A DNA stretch of 50,148 bases from Basidiobolus meristosporus CBS 931.73. Lineage: Eukaryota > Basidiobolomycota > Basidiobolomycetes > Basidiobolales > Basidiobolaceae. The stretch is from NCBI GenBank assembly GCA_002104905.1, contig MCFE01000644.1, positions 1 to 50,148 of the forward strand. Reading direction: 5' to 3'. The position numbers and the translations under genes were made by a program. Below, piece after piece: positions 8,738 to 20,446 of this stretch (position 1 is the first letter of the stretch; every line of letters begins with the position of its first letter). The notes under the pieces were generated by a model that was given only the letters and a program-made list of their open reading frames with translations, made no database searches and was not told the origin of the DNA.

Positions 8738-11700
8738 TTAGAAGGACTTGCCAAGGACGGCAGCCAACAGGGCCATGCGCACATAGAGACCGTATCTCAT
8801 TTGGCGGAAGTAGGCGGCACGTTGATCGAAGTCGACCTCGGGGTCGATTTCGTTGACACGAGGCAGAGGATGCATGACAATCATGTTTTCCTTGGCCTTG
8901 TTCATGACGTTGTTGTTGATGATGTAGGCATCCTTGAGACGCTCGTACTCCTCCAGGTTGTCGAAGCGCTCCTTCTGCACTCTGGTGACGTACAACACAT
9001 CGGTGTTGCCAATCACCTCGTTCAGGTCTTCGTACTCGCGCTGGACGATGCCCATCTTGCTGACCTCCTTCTTAACATCCTCGGGCATCTTGAGAGAGGC
9101 AGGGCTGACGTAGTTCAAGTGAACATGGTAGTTGCAAGAACACGGACCAACGAGTGAACCGTGCGTCCATTCTTGAGATCACCAATCAAGGTGATGGTCA
9201 ATCCATTGACGGTACCCAACTCTTCACGGATGGTGTAGATGTCAAGGTAGGCTTGGGAAGGATGCTCACCAACACCGTCACCAGCATTGATCACTGGGAT
9301 GTTGGAGTACTTGGCAGCCAATTGGGCGGCTCCAGCCTCAGGGTGTCTCAACACAATCACGTCGGAGTAGGATTGCAGGGTGCGGATGGTATCGGGCAGG
9401 GTCTCTCCCTTGACAACCGATGACCCTTCAGCGGAGATGGGGACGACAGTACCTCCAAGGCGGAGCATGGCAGCTTGGAAGGAGGTGCTGGTGCGGGTAG
9501 AGGGCTCATAGAACATGGCGGTTAGGACACGGCCCTTGAGAAGGTCAAGGGATCCATGCTTCTCTACTTGGGTACCGATCTCCTGGGCCAAGCCGAACAA
9601 GTAATGGAGCTCGTCACGGGTGACTTGCTTCACAGAGACAATGTGCTTGCGATGGAAGGGTGATCTGGCAAGAATGGTAGAGATGGCGCTGGGAAGCTTG
9701 GACAGCAATTGCTTGCTAGGCTCCAACTTCTCCCCAAGGCTGAGTGGCTCCTCCTTCTCGATCTGCTCCAAGGGCTGGAGGCGTGGAGAGGTGATGGAGG
9801 TGATGATGGGGGAAGGAAGGACCTTATCCTGGGGAGCGGCGGTTCTGTGGATAAGCTTACCCTCGGATCCGTCGGAAAGCACTCCACCGTCCAAATAGAC
9901 GGTCTTGCCGCGCAAGACGACGCGGTGAACAGTTGCCGGTGACCAATTTACCAGCAAATGGCGAGTCGTCTTGGGCAAATGTCGATTTGCGCTCAATGTC
10001 AACCTCGATGTAGGTCTCGGGTTGCTCGGGCAAGTTGAAGATGCGGCGAGGGTTCTCGGAGAACTTGGCGCTGATATCATCCAAGGTAAGGCGGCCTTGG
10101 ACGACTGCGGTCAAGAGAAGGGGAAGGGCTTCCTTGATACCGTAGCCAACAGGGGCTTCCTTGCCGGAAAGGGCATAGGTGGTGGCAGGAACGTTACCAA
10201 CAGAGAAGCAGTCGATGACATCCAAGTTCTCCCAAAGAGCCTTGACATCCTTCTCGGGTAATCCGCCCTTCTCCTCGGTCAGGAACAAGTTGAATACAGC
10301 GATGTCACAGGTGACCTTAAGACCACGCTCCTTACTCAAAGAGATAAGAATGATGTCTTGCTTGGTCGAGACATTGGTGACGTGGACAGGGCGGCCTTGC
10401 AAACTAGCCAACAACAAGATGGAGGCAAGAGCAGTGTCCTTGGCATCGGTAACAAGGACAACATCCCTTGGGCAGCTTTCGAAGTAGCTGGCAACGTTGG
10501 CAAGCTTCTCGGTGTACCCGTCGTAACGCTTGTCGAAGGACACAAAGAGGGTGTTGGCATCGGCAAACACTTGGGAAAGCTTACCAGCATTCTCGGCAGT
10601 GGCAGCGACCGAGATCGAGTAATCGCAGTGTGCCTTGAGGTGGGCATTATCCTTGGCAGCAACAAGGGATTGGATGTCCTTGAGGGCGGATTTGGCTCCC
10701 ATAGGCATCACGCTGACAGCGGTGAAACCACCAGCAACGGCATTCTTGGTGACGGTATCGAAGTCGGTGCTCTTGTCGTCGACGAGTCCGGGGACCAGGG
10801 TCTGGATGTTGACCAGGCCAGGGAGGGTGATGGAGCGATGGCTGGTCTTGTAATCAACCTTGGAGACCTCGAGGTTGTGCTTGTGAGCCAGAGCATCAAC
10901 GAAGAGCTTGGCGCACTTGATGTTGGTGATCAATGGGATAGCGAAGTCCACAGCCATACGACGTGTGCGGTAACCACGACTCACGTAGCTGGCAGGGCGG
11001 CGGTATCTGTTCTTCGATGGCAAGTTGACATAGAGATCGATCAAGTTGTGGGAAAGATGCTGGTTAAGAGAGTACTCTCCCTTCTGCTCTTCCTCGTCCT
11101 CGCCCAAGACCTCCAAGTACTTGACTGGGATGCCGTGCTCCTGCATAAAGTCGGCAGTACCGGCGGTAGCGAAGAGGTTGTAGCCCATGGCGTGAAGCTT
11201 TTGGGCAGAGGGTAGGAACTCCTGCTTCTCCTTGAAGGAGCCGATGGAGAGCAAGATGTTCTTCTCTGGCAATTGGAATCCGGTGGCGAGCAAGGCCTTG
11301 AGGTAAGCCTCGGTCTTGTCCTTACCGAAACAGGCCACCTCACCAGTAGATGCCATCTCTACACCAAGGATAGGATCGGCACCGCTGAGACGACTGAAGG
11401 AGAACTGCGGGACCTTGACGGCAACATAGTTCTCCTTGATGTCCACGGGTGGGTAGGCTTGCACTGGAACGCCGAGCATGGCTTTGGTGGCCATTTCGAT
11501 CATATCAACACCAGTGACCTTGGAGACGAATGGATAGGATCTGGCGGCGCGAAGGTTGCATTCGATCACCTTGATCTCGTTGTTTTTGGCGATGAACTGG
11601 ATGTTGTAGGGACCGGTCACGTTGAGGGCATTGCCAATCTTCTCGGTGGCGATGACGATCTTGCGAACGGTCTCGGGATCCAGGTCCTGAGGAGGAAGGA

Positions 11701-14700
11701 CGAGGGTGGCGTCACCGGAATGGACACCGGCGTTTTCAACGTGCTCACTGACGACGTGCATGATGAGCTTGCCATCCAAAGCGACGGCGTCCATCTCGAT
11801 TTCCTTGGCCTCCTCGATGTACTTGGAGATCACCACTGGGTAGTCACGGGACACCGCGGTGGCTTGGTTGAGGTAGTTGGACAAATCGTCGCTGGAGTAG
11901 ACCACGTTCATGGCGGCACCACTGAGAACGTAGGAAGGACGAACCAACACTGGGTAGCCAACGGTCTTACAGAAGTCATGTGCCTCATCCAAGCTGGTAA
12001 GCTCCTTCCAGAGTGGCTGATCAACGCCAATTTTGTCCAACATGCGGGAGAACTTGTAACGGTTCTCGGCGGTGTCGATCATCTCGGGGGAGGTTCCGAA
12101 GATCTTGACGCGTTGGCGATGCAGAGGAAGGGCGATGTTGTTGGGGGTTTGTCCACCCATGGCAAGTACGCACCCGCTGGAGTTCTCGATCTCGTAGATA
12201 TCCAACACTCTCTCGAGGTTGATGTTCTCGAAGTAGAGGCGGTCGGCTTCGTCGTAGTCCGTCGACACAGTCTCGGGGTTGTAGTTGACCATGATGGTCT
12301 TCAATCCTTGCTCGCGGATGGTACGAATGGCGCGAACAGCGCACCAATCGAATTCGACCGAGGAACCGATACGGTACACACCCGAACCCAACACCATGAC
12401 TCCCTTGTCCTCGAAGTCGATGTCGTGCTCAACCGCGTTGTAGGTCATGTACAGGTAGTTGGTGTAGGCGGGGAACTCGGCGGCGACGGTATCGATCTGC
12501 TTGACAAATGGTGTAACTCCGGCTTCGCAACGGAGCTTGCGGACGGCTAGCTCGTTACTACCGAGGCATCTGGCGATCTGACGATCACTGAAACCGAGCT
12601 GCTTGGAGCTGCGGATAAGGTTGGTGGACACGTTGTGGATGCCGAAATTGCACAGGGCTTGGTCCAGATCGACAATCTTCTTGAGCTTGTTGAGGAACCA
12701 TTTGTCGATCTTGGTGAGCTCCCAGATACGATCGACGGTGTAGCCGTTGTGAAGAGCGTTGGCGATGGCGAAGATACGTTGGTCAGTGGGGTTGACCAAC
12801 TCCTCGTCGATGTTCTCGACGAAGTCGTTGTTGGCGAATCCGATGAAGGCATACTCGACGGCACGAATGGCCTTTTGGATGGCTTCCTCGAAAGTTCTGC
12901 CGATAGACATCACCTCACCGACGGACTTCATGGAAGAACTGATCTTGGTGCTGACACGGTTGAACTTCTTGAGATCCCATCTGGGCATCTTCACGACAAC
13001 ATAATCCAATGATGGCTCGAAGCAGGCGATGGTCTTCTTGGTGACACTGTTCTTGATCTCGTTGAGAGGGATTCCGAGACCCAACTTGGCTGCAACGAAG
13101 GCAAGTGGGTAGCCGGTGGCCTTGGAGGCCAAAGCGGAACTTCTGGAAAGACGTGCGTTCACCTCGATAATGCAGTACTCCTTGGAGACGGGGTCGAGGG
13201 CGTATTGGATGTTACATTCACCAACGACACCAAGATGGCGGATGACATTGACCGCGGTGGTTCTAAGCATGTTGTAGTCCTCATCGGACAGGGTTTGAGA
13301 AGGAGCGATAACGATGGAATCACCGGTGTGGATGCCAAGGGGATCGAAGTTCTCCATGTTACAGACGGTGATGCAGTTGTCGCGGCAATCACGAACAACC
13401 TCGTACTCGATCTCCTTCCATCCCTTCATGGACTTCTCGATCAGCACTTGGGGACTGGCGGCGAATGCCTTGTTACACAGATCGATCAATTGCTCCTCGT
13501 TCTCGGCAAATCCAGAGCCGAGCCCTCCGAGGGCGTACGCGGCACGGACGATGACTGGGAAGCCGATATTCTTACCGGCGTCGATGGCCTCGGCCATGGA
13601 GGTGGCAGGGAAGGATTTGGCGCACTTCTCGTTGATTTCCAACATGGCCTGAGCAAAGAGCTCACGATCCTCGGTGGTGATGACGGTGTCGACCTGGGTA
13701 CCGAGCACCTTGACTCCAAGTCCCTCGAACTCATCCTTGAGCTTGATGCCAACGTTCAATGCGGTTTGACCACCGAAGGTGACGTAGATGCCGTCGGGCT
13801 TCTCGTGCTTGATCACCTTGCGAACGAACTCCGGGGTGACTGGAAGGAAGTACACCTTGTCAGCCAAACCCTTGGAAGTTTGGATGGTGGCGATGTTGGG
13901 GTTGATAAGGATGGTGTAGATCCCTTCCTCCTTCAACGCCTTGATGGCCTGAGAGCCGGAGTAATCGAACTCACCGGCTTGGCCGATACTCAAACCGCCA
14001 CTTCCAAGAACGAGGACCTTGCGAACACTGACTCGGGTATTAATGCGCTCGAGGGGAACGACATCGGTCAATCCAGGGAGCTGGACCTTGAGCAATTTCC
14101 CGGCATCGCTGCAAGCCTTGACGGTATCGATGAACACGTTGAATAGGTATTCGGTGTCGCGAGGACCGGGGGTAGACTCGGGATGGAACTGGACCGAGAA
14201 GATGGGGAGCTCGGTGTGGATGATACCTTCGTTGGAACCGTCGTTGGCGTTGACGAAGAATTCCTTGAAGCCCTCGGGGAGGGTGGTGGCATCAACGGCG
14301 TAACCGTGATTTTGAGAGGTGATGTAACAACGACCGGTGAACATGTCGGTACAGGGAATGTTGTGGCCACGGTTACCGTACTTCATCTTGATGGTCTTGG
14401 CTCCGGAAGCAAGAGCAGTCAACTGGTGACCCAAACAGATACCGAAGACCGGGGTACGAGGGTTCTTGAGATAGGTGCTGAGACGATCGATGGTCTCCTT
14501 GACCATGGTTGGGTCACCAGGACCGTTGGAAATGAAAAGGCCGTCGAACTCGGTGTCTTGAAGGAAGTCGTAATCCCAGGGGACAACCTTCAACTCAACA
14601 CCACGGTTGACGAAGCAACGGATTTGGTTGTACTTCATACCAACATCGAGAGCAAGAATGCGGATGGTCTTTCCGTCGGCCTTCTTGATGGCGGTGGCTT

Positions 14701-15511
14701 GTTGGGGAATGTAAAGCTCGGCTTTCTTGGTGGAGACCTCGGCAACCAAGTTGCGCTCGTTAGGGTCGACCCAGTCGACGTTTTGGTAATCCTTCATCCA
14801 GGGCTCCTCCAAAGTCTCGCTAGGGACCTGGATCCCGAGGGCGGCGTCTCTTTGGACGACCGACTTGGGGAAGAGCATCTTTCCGAGGAGAACACCCTGC
14901 TGACGGATCTTCTTTGTGAGGGCACGGGTGTCGATACCGTAGATGGCTGGGATGTCATGCTCCTTCAACCATTCGCCCAAAGAGGAGGTGGCCAGGTAGT
15001 GAGAATACTCATCGGTGTATTGTCCGACGACAAGACCGGCGACGTGGATCTCGTTGGACTCGAAGTACTTGGGCAAGTTGTTCAAGTGCTCCTCGACGGC
15101 CTCGCGGGAGGGGACACCGTAGTTACCGATCAATGGATAGGTAACAACAAGGATTTGTCCACGGTACGAGGGATCGGTCAAGGACTCGGGATAACCAACC
15201 ATACCTACGGTCGCGAATGGAATCGGGTTAGCGGTCGAACAGGCACAAATACATATAAAGCAATCGCTTTGCTACATACCAGTTTGGAAGACGCATTCGC
15301 CAGAAATGGAATGGGTCTCAGCACCGAAGGAGATACCTTGGAAGCTGGTGCCATCCTTGAGGTAAAGAGTGGCGATGACGGAGTCTTGCTCGTGGGAGGA
15401 GGGAGCGGTCACTGGAGGGCACGGCAGTCTGGGAGACATGGGCACGACGGGCTTCTCCTGGGAGACCATGAGGTTCTTGTTGATGATTTCGGTAGCGTTC
15501 TGGCCGGACAT
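8738..15511 (-). CDS. URA2: URA2-type multienzyme: CPSase II / pseudo-DHOase / ATCase
   Basis: Catalyses glutamine-dependent carbamoyl phosphate synthesis and then carbamoyl aspartate synthesis, the first two steps of pyrimidine synthesis. Exon 1 is 15511-15280 and the rest runs from 15204, about 2230 residues, close to yeast Ura2. Order: glutaminase with GICLGHQ (catalytic Cys near residue 334) and QFHPES; two ATP-grasp synthetase halves; an MGS-like allosteric region ([22 protein letters not shown]); a dihydroorotase-like domain; a linker; and transcarbamoylase with [16 protein letters not shown] and [14 protein letters not shown]. In the DHOase-like domain the zinc-binding HxH after LPGL is replaced by NIQTL, so it should be inactive, as in other fungi. 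A separate DHOase is then needed. Two frame breaks lie in the ATCase end: near 9930-9936 (one base too many, just after [15 protein letters not shown]) and near 9129-9135 (one base too few, before [10 protein letters not shown]). Homology is continuous across both. Strong C-ending codon bias suggests high expression. Confidence 0.93.
9129..9135 (-). other. frame break 2 in URA2 (ATCase domain)
   Basis: Between HSLVRVLA and [10 protein letters not shown] the reading frame changes. One missing base restores the ATCase pattern. The original frame ends at a TGA at 9115-9117. Confidence 0.8.
9930..9936 (-). other. frame break 1 in URA2 (linker/ATCase)
   Basis: On the minus strand the frame encoding KLVTG changes to the frame encoding [10 protein letters not shown] within a few bases. 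One surplus base explains it. No splice sites of suitable length are present. Confidence 0.8.
15205..15279 (-). other. intron 1 of URA2
   Basis: 75 nt on the minus strand, with donor GTATGT, branch-like CGCTAAC and acceptor CGTAG. Splicing joins VFQTG to [15 protein letters not shown], which is the conserved start of the glutaminase-domain block in CPSase II. The unspliced exon 1 frame reaches a TAG just inside the intron. Confidence 0.9.
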
Positions 15512-16046
15512 GGTAGCAGCAGAGATATACGGATTAACTGATGTTCTTGTGGTTGATTTTTGGATTTTTTATCTACAGATGTGAATGTATAATATAACAA
15601 TGGCCAGAATATGAATGGATCTACGATGATAGTCCGTCAGAGATAAGGCGATAAAGTGACTGTCTTGCAAGGTGGAAATTGCAAAGTCTAAACCGATCGA
15701 GCAACTGACGTCCCGTATTTATATCCCCGCCGCACGCCGTCGACCATTTTTTTCCGGTGTACGACTAAGGGTTTCGACCAACCTAACCTCCCACACCCCA
15801 GTATCTCGAGCCCCAATACGTTATGCCCCTTCTATATCAGTGGAAGTAATCGGCAAAATCGTGTCGAGCCATTGGCTAAGCCTTTGTTACCCGTTCGCCT
15901 CGGACCAATGAAAAATTTTATCCCACCGTTGACCAGTAAGACCCCATGTAGGGTATGACCGTGGTGTGGCACCAAATTGCAGGGTTCCCCATGTCTACTA
16001 ATCTTATCTGAATCCGAGAAGCCGGTAAATCAAATAAATGAAAAAA
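15512..16046. other. URA2 upstream region
   Basis: Promoter and leader region of the minus-strand URA2 gene. It contains the TATA box listed separately and a TGACGTC (CRE-like) word near 15706-15712. A short plus-strand ORF here has no recognisable features. Confidence 0.5.
15716..15723 (-). promoter_or_regulatory. TATA box, probably of URA2
   Basis: TATAAATA on the minus strand, about 205 nt upstream of the URA2 ATG. The same octamer lies upstream of the two small genes at 20381 and 20917. The CRE-like TGACGTC lies about 5 nt downstream on the same strand. Function is inferred from position and sequence. Confidence 0.5.
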
Positions 16047-16127
16047 GGCTCAGGTGTGATTCGAACTTGTCGCATTCAACAACTGAGCGTTCGCACCCGT
16101 CCGCGCTAGCACCTCAGCTATTAAGCT
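16047..16127 (-). tRNA. tRNA-like relic with A box, B box and Pol III terminator
   Basis: On the minus strand there is a perfect A box (TAGCTGAGGTG at 16120-16110), a GTTCGAATC B box and a run of six T directly after the 3' end (16046-16041). An anticodon-loop-like GTGCGAA would give GCG (Arg). However, the T stem does not pair except for one base pair, the D stem is half broken, and the acceptor stem has mismatches at both ends. The variable region is also too long. It is therefore most likely a decayed tRNA gene or the head of a tRNA-derived SINE, not a functional tRNA. Confidence 0.35.
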
Positions 16128-18233
16128 TGACTTACTAGTAGGGAAATTAACTTGTACTTATTGTACTTCTCTCAGTAAACCTTGTTGTCGTAATGATAAG
16201 GGTATATTTCCGATTGCTTATCACCGGCATCAGAATTCCGTTTGCTCAAGCGCGATGCTGGATTTCAGAGTCTCGATTTACATGCTCTTGGGACTTGGGC
16301 AATTATTGTTTTGCCTTTATCTTCTCTACCTCAATCTTCATTATACTATAGGTGCAACCGCAGTATTTTTAGAAGCTACGCTAGGATCTAACGATTGTGA
16401 TACAAGATTATTACTGGTTAGGTTACGACGAACGACCATAATTATCGTAATTATTTCACATTTAGTCATAAGGGAAATGGGTTTGGTAGTGTAACGAAGA
16501 ATTCCTCAATCCAACAAATGTTCAAGTTACGAAGTATTAGTGTGTAACACCCCGGAACTACACCAAACCAACAGTATAGTCAGATAATTAGGATTTTCCT
16601 GGCACCCCAAACCAATTGGTAGATACGTGTGTTGAATTCTCCATTTGCTAATGATTATCGGATATCAAATCTAGGTATTTACCGCAGACGCTCCGAAGTG
16701 GGTAATATAGGTATCGAGACGATTCGGTCATCCGCTTCGATTTCGACCGGCTGTTTGTTTATCTCATCAGTTAGAAATCACCGCCACATGGTTGCCTAAT
16801 TTGTGGATCACATGACTGGCCCTTCGTTCACGCATAATTTAATCAAGAATGCATATTTCAATGTATGCAAGCTGTCGATTGAATCCATATGATGTTTTGA
16901 GGCACAATATGAATCATTTCCTGGATCCAACATAGCCATAATTCTCAACAACTTTCGGATATTTCAAGGTGCTGGGGGCTTCTTGATTGGCTTGGCCACT
17001 TGTCTATCATCCTATTATGGGGAGATGGCTCGGAAATTCCGAAATTTATGAGACACTGGTGAAGGCAGCGTCCAATAAATAGACAGCATTCCCAAGGCTC
17101 TTATCTCAATGGTATTGATTTGTTTGCACTAAGAATATGCCTGGATCCTATTCCACTTCATCTGGAAGAGCTCAGTGATTCCAGCGTTATGTTCATCAAT
17201 GACGATTTGCTACTGATATTATCGGATATGCATTTGTATGGTGAAATACTACAGACAATGTCCAAAATCGAAGAATCCATGCATTCACGATCAATATAAT
17301 TTTCTTTTACATTTACATTAGCTGAAGGGCGAGTTAATTGTCTTCCAGCTTTCTTCTGTTTCTCTTGACCCAGGTTTAACCGAAAGAAACTCGTTTTGGG
17401 AAGAAATTCGTTAGTCATATACTCAGATTTCATAGAGAAGTAGAAACTCTTTATTGAATTTTTCGAGTATTGCTTTAATCCCAGAAAAAGAACATAAACA
17501 TCAAGACGTTTCCGACGTTTTGCATGAGAAGCCTGGTTCTTTGACAAGTCAGATTTGGTCAAACTTCGGTTGAACATTTCCGATATTCGCTCCTTGCACG
17601 TCTACTTCACTCAAGTTTTCCTGGCAGTTGAGAATTTTTCGATTTACACTGAAACTTTCTCTTCTCAATACCTTGGTCTCGTTCTCTAAGCCTATTCTCT
17701 AGTTGTTTGGCTTACTGTAGTTTTTCTTTCTTTGCAGCTGAGTTGCCTAGCATTTTCTTAATTGATCCAGTCATTTTGTATATTTTTTCCGGTCCTTGAT
17801 TATATTATCCCTAAAGTCATATAGCCACCAACAAATCTTCGACACTTACACCTACTGCACTCAACTCTCAAGTAAGCCAGTGGTCAAATTTCTAGCAACA
17901 GAAGTCTAGTGTAAGTTTACTGTATCATAGGCTTTCTTACCGATTTCATTTTTCTCTCGTCTAGTTTTCATTTCTATAACTTCCTTTTTCACTCAAAAAG
18001 AGAAAAAAAACAAGAAAAAGGAAACAGCACATAGCAGTTCTGTACCAAAAAAAGCAAAACCAGTTAACGACAAAGCGCTATACTGTTAAACAAAACATCC
18101 TTATTACATCCCTTCCAAGAGTACATAGACTTGGTTTTTTGAATATTTCAGTGGTTTTCTACTTAGAGTTTCTTGTTGCCCTACCATATATTTATTTTAT
18201 TCTTCACCACCATCATTGATTCTATCGTTCGAC
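16128..18233. other. long intergenic region upstream of the cyclin gene
   Basis: 2.1 kb without a supported gene. A minus-strand ORF of 139 codons (17158-17577) is basic and of low complexity and has no recognisable domain. The last 600 bp are pyrimidine-rich, with A-rich runs at 17995-18060. They look like a long 5' leader and promoter for the gene at 18234, including the possible leader intron listed separately. Confidence 0.45.
17911..17964 (+). other. possible 5'-leader intron of the cyclin gene
   Basis: A GTAAGT donor at 17911 is followed 54 nt later by a pyrimidine-rich tract ending CTCGTCTAG. The length matches the coding introns in this window. It lies 270 nt upstream of the cyclin ATG in a pyrimidine-rich leader. 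There is no coding evidence for or against it. Confidence 0.3.
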
Positions 18234-18980
18234 ATGGAGCTCAACGATTGGACCTTCACGCAAGATGATTTGGCCCATACTCCTTCCATACGGGACGGTT
18301 CCAGTTGGGAAAAAGAGCAGCGGCTACGACAAAAGGGGATTAGCTTTATTGTCAAAATCGGTCACAGTCTGCAGCTTCTGCCTACCACGATATACGCCGC
18401 GGGATTGTATTTTCATCGGTTTTATATGCGGCAAAGTTTCCGAGTATATCATCAGTACGATCTGGCTGGCACTAGTCTTTTTGTAGCCATCAAAGAGGAG
18501 GAGGATTTCAACAGCTACTACCCCGAAGAGATTGCCAGGCGACTCTCCCGACTGTTCCAAGAATGCACCCTAGTCTCGTTGAAATCCAATGATCGGCATA
18601 AAGTCGAGAACTTGACCGAAAATATTAGACGCTGGAAAGAAACGATATACTACCACGAAGAGATTCTTCTGGAGACGCTATGTTTCGATCTGCACCTGGA
18701 CCTGCCGCACAAATACCTTTTTGAAGCATTGAAGCGGTGTGGGGCTACGCAAAAGCACTCCTTGTTAGCAACCCGGATAGTCAGCGATTTCATACGGAGC
18801 CCGTTGTGTTTGCTGTATTCGTCGAAAGTCTTGGCCGGAGTGGCCATCTCTCAGAGTTGCCATTTGCTGCAGCATCCATTGACCGACCGACAAACATCAA
18901 AGCCCTGGCGGGAAGTGCTTGGTCTGGAACCGAAGTTGATCCAAGAGGCTGCAGAAACCTCCAGTCTAATAACGCTATGA
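18234..18980 (+). CDS. transcription-type cyclin (cyclin T/K family)
   Basis: 248 residues from the ATG at 18234; the frame extends six codons upstream only to a TTG, which I reject. The N-terminus has the family hallmark W-x-F-T-x-D-L-x-x-TPS-x-x-DG, followed by an RxKGxxFI helix, LPxTTIYAAGLYFHRFYM and YDLAGTSLFVAIKEEE. These are cyclin-box fold one of the T/K/C/L group, which partners CDK9/CDK12-type kinases and phosphorylates the RNA polymerase II tail. The second fold begins near residue 150 (ETLCFDLHLDLPHKYLFEALKRCG) and ends at a PWREVLGL helix. The protein is short, without the long C-terminal tail of animal cyclin T or K, like yeast forms. The frame is intact. It should act in the nucleus. 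Which kinase it pairs with cannot be told from sequence alone. Confidence 0.85.
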   Translation: MELNDWTFTQDDLAHTPSIRDGSSWEKEQRLRQKGISFIVKIGHSLQLLPTTIYAAGLYFHRFYMRQSFRVYHQYDLAGTSLFVAIKEEEDFNSYYPEEIARRLSRLFQECTLVSLKSNDRHKVENLTENIRRWKETIYYHEEILLETLCFDLHLDLPHKYLFEALKRCGATQKHSLLATRIVSDFIRSPLCLLYSSKVLAGVAISQSCHLLQHPLTDRQTSKPWREVLGLEPKLIQEAAETSSLITL

Positions 18981-20255
18981 AAGATTATTTATCTATATAT
19001 CTTTCTATTCTTTCCTTTATTCCATCTAAAACTATAATGAGCCCCTCCTCTACTTTGTTACCCACACTTGCCTACAGCCTAAACCCACGTCTAAGCAATG
19101 CCCAATTATATCACCGCCCCTTCACTCGAACTTCATGGATTCCCGTAAACCACCCTCTCCTCCCGCCACGAACCTGCCCACAGAGGAAGAGCAGTCATCG
19201 ACATCACGATGCCGGTGCACTTAGGAAGGATGCGAAGGATGCGGCTCACATGCTCGCTATCTCATATCTTACGAATGGCGTCCGATCTCAGCAGCCACTC
19301 CCATCCCCCACAGCAGCCATAATTCGCTTTTTCCCCCACTTGCTCGTTTCGGACTCATCTTCGATGACACATCCACATACATACCCGCACTCGCGGGTAT
19401 CTATATACAGTGACATCGATAAGCATGTAAAATAACAAAGCTTTTAATAACATAGTCCGTTCTTACGTTGTGCAAAGTGAATCGACTGTCCACCTGATGC
19501 CATCTGGCGAGGGTCATCTGGATCGATCCATCTCGAGGACATCTCCCAGTGGTAGAGCAATGGGCATGGACATGGTCTCTAGATGGACAGGCACCGCCCA
19601 GGGGGAACATGGCCGAGACATGAGTTGGTTGGGTGGGCAGCCTCCAGATACATCATCGAGTACATAAAAATAGATGATCAGGATCATTTTGATTCGTGGA
19701 TAGTTGCTTACAAATGTGCCGTTGATATTGATGGCAAAGTTCATCTCCAGATTCACCCATGGATTACGTTGTTCGGAGATGATCCGGAAGATGGTGCGAG
19801 TAATCATATGTGCGAATACCAAAGCCGGTCTTCGAACTGAGGCTAATTTTATCCTTCGAGGTACCAATGACCAGGTGGATGGTAAAGCCTCATAATTGGG
19901 CTGCACTGGTGATGTCGTCTTGGCACTCGCCAATTACCTCGGGCTGCATCGAATAGAACGATCATGGGCGGATTGGTTGGCAAGGCGGGCGGCCAATCGG
20001 CCCTCATGCACTTCCTGATGGCCGTGAGACATGATCGATCGGATGGTGTACAGTACAGGACTGAATGGGTGTGAATTAAGCAATCTTTTGCTTGGGATAA
20101 ATCGGCTTGGCCCAATGAAGTTCAAATAGGTGGTTATTGCGAGGGGGATTCCTCTTTTATTCAGGATTAATTAAGGATAGCTAATGGCTGGTATTTGACA
20201 TTGGTGGTACATCTATTTACAAGTACAAGTGTCTAGAGGTTTTCGAGTCTGGTGG
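18981..20255. other. intergenic region with no clear gene
   Basis: 1.3 kb between the cyclin gene and the small minus-strand gene. It includes the cyclin 3' end. Several overlapping ORFs of 60-140 codons on both strands have no recognisable features. Near 19500-19570 the minus strand can be read as LLYHWEMSSRW, which resembles the motif of the two small proteins described below, but an in-frame TAG precedes it and no ATG is present. It may be a relic. Confidence 0.4.
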
Positions 20256-20381
20256 CTAGCAGTCCTGTGTCTGCTCGAGCATTAGGCGGAGAAGAATGTA
20301 TCTATAGCGTACGGCCAGCTCCTGGTGGTAGAGCAATGACTCTGGGAGGTTAAGTTGTTCGGATTGACAGAGGTGCTTCAT
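20256..20381 (-). CDS. very small protein (41 aa), paralogue of the one at 20917
   Basis: ATG at 20379-20381 in a good context (ACACCATGA) and TAG at 20256-20258. The family is unknown. Residues 18-40 contain YHQELAVRYRYILLRLML-x2-TQD, about half identical to the same stretch of the plus-strand protein at 20917-21126, with the core YHQ-x-LA-x2-YRY-x-LL. The segment should form one amphipathic, possibly membrane-associated helix. There is no signal peptide. A TATAAATA box lies 58 nt upstream of the ATG, the same arrangement as the paralogue. The two genes are head to head, 535 bp apart. The conserved peptide and matching promoters are what argue that such a short ORF is real. Confidence 0.5.
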   Translation of the reverse strand: MKHLCQSEQLNLPESLLYHQELAVRYRYILLRLMLEQTQDC

Positions 20382-20438
20382 GGTGTGTACGGTAAGGATG
20401 GCAGTGTTTGTGTATGAGTTGTCCAGTGCACCGCACGC

Positions 20439-20446
20439 TATTTATA
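20439..20446 (-). promoter_or_regulatory. TATA box of the 41-aa gene
   Basis: TATAAATA on the minus strand, followed by a CA-rich leader with ACACAAACACTG and then the ATG at 20381. Position and sequence suggest a core promoter. Confidence 0.5.

Noticed and set aside
10358-15541. Several long plus-strand ORFs (up to 452 codons) opposite URA2
   Set aside because: They are antisense shadows of the strongly biased URA2 codons (Val/Leu/Asp/Gly-rich translations) with no domain or homology pattern.
17158-17577. 139-codon minus-strand ORF with an ATG
   Set aside because: AT-rich, basic, low complexity, no recognisable domain or promoter; could be chance.
18216-18233. Upstream extension of the cyclin frame
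   Set aside because: Starts with TTG; the ATG at 18234 gives the conserved N-terminus.
19514-19933. 139-codon minus-strand ORF and overlapping plus-strand ORFs
   Set aside because: No motif; both strands equally open; no homology pattern.
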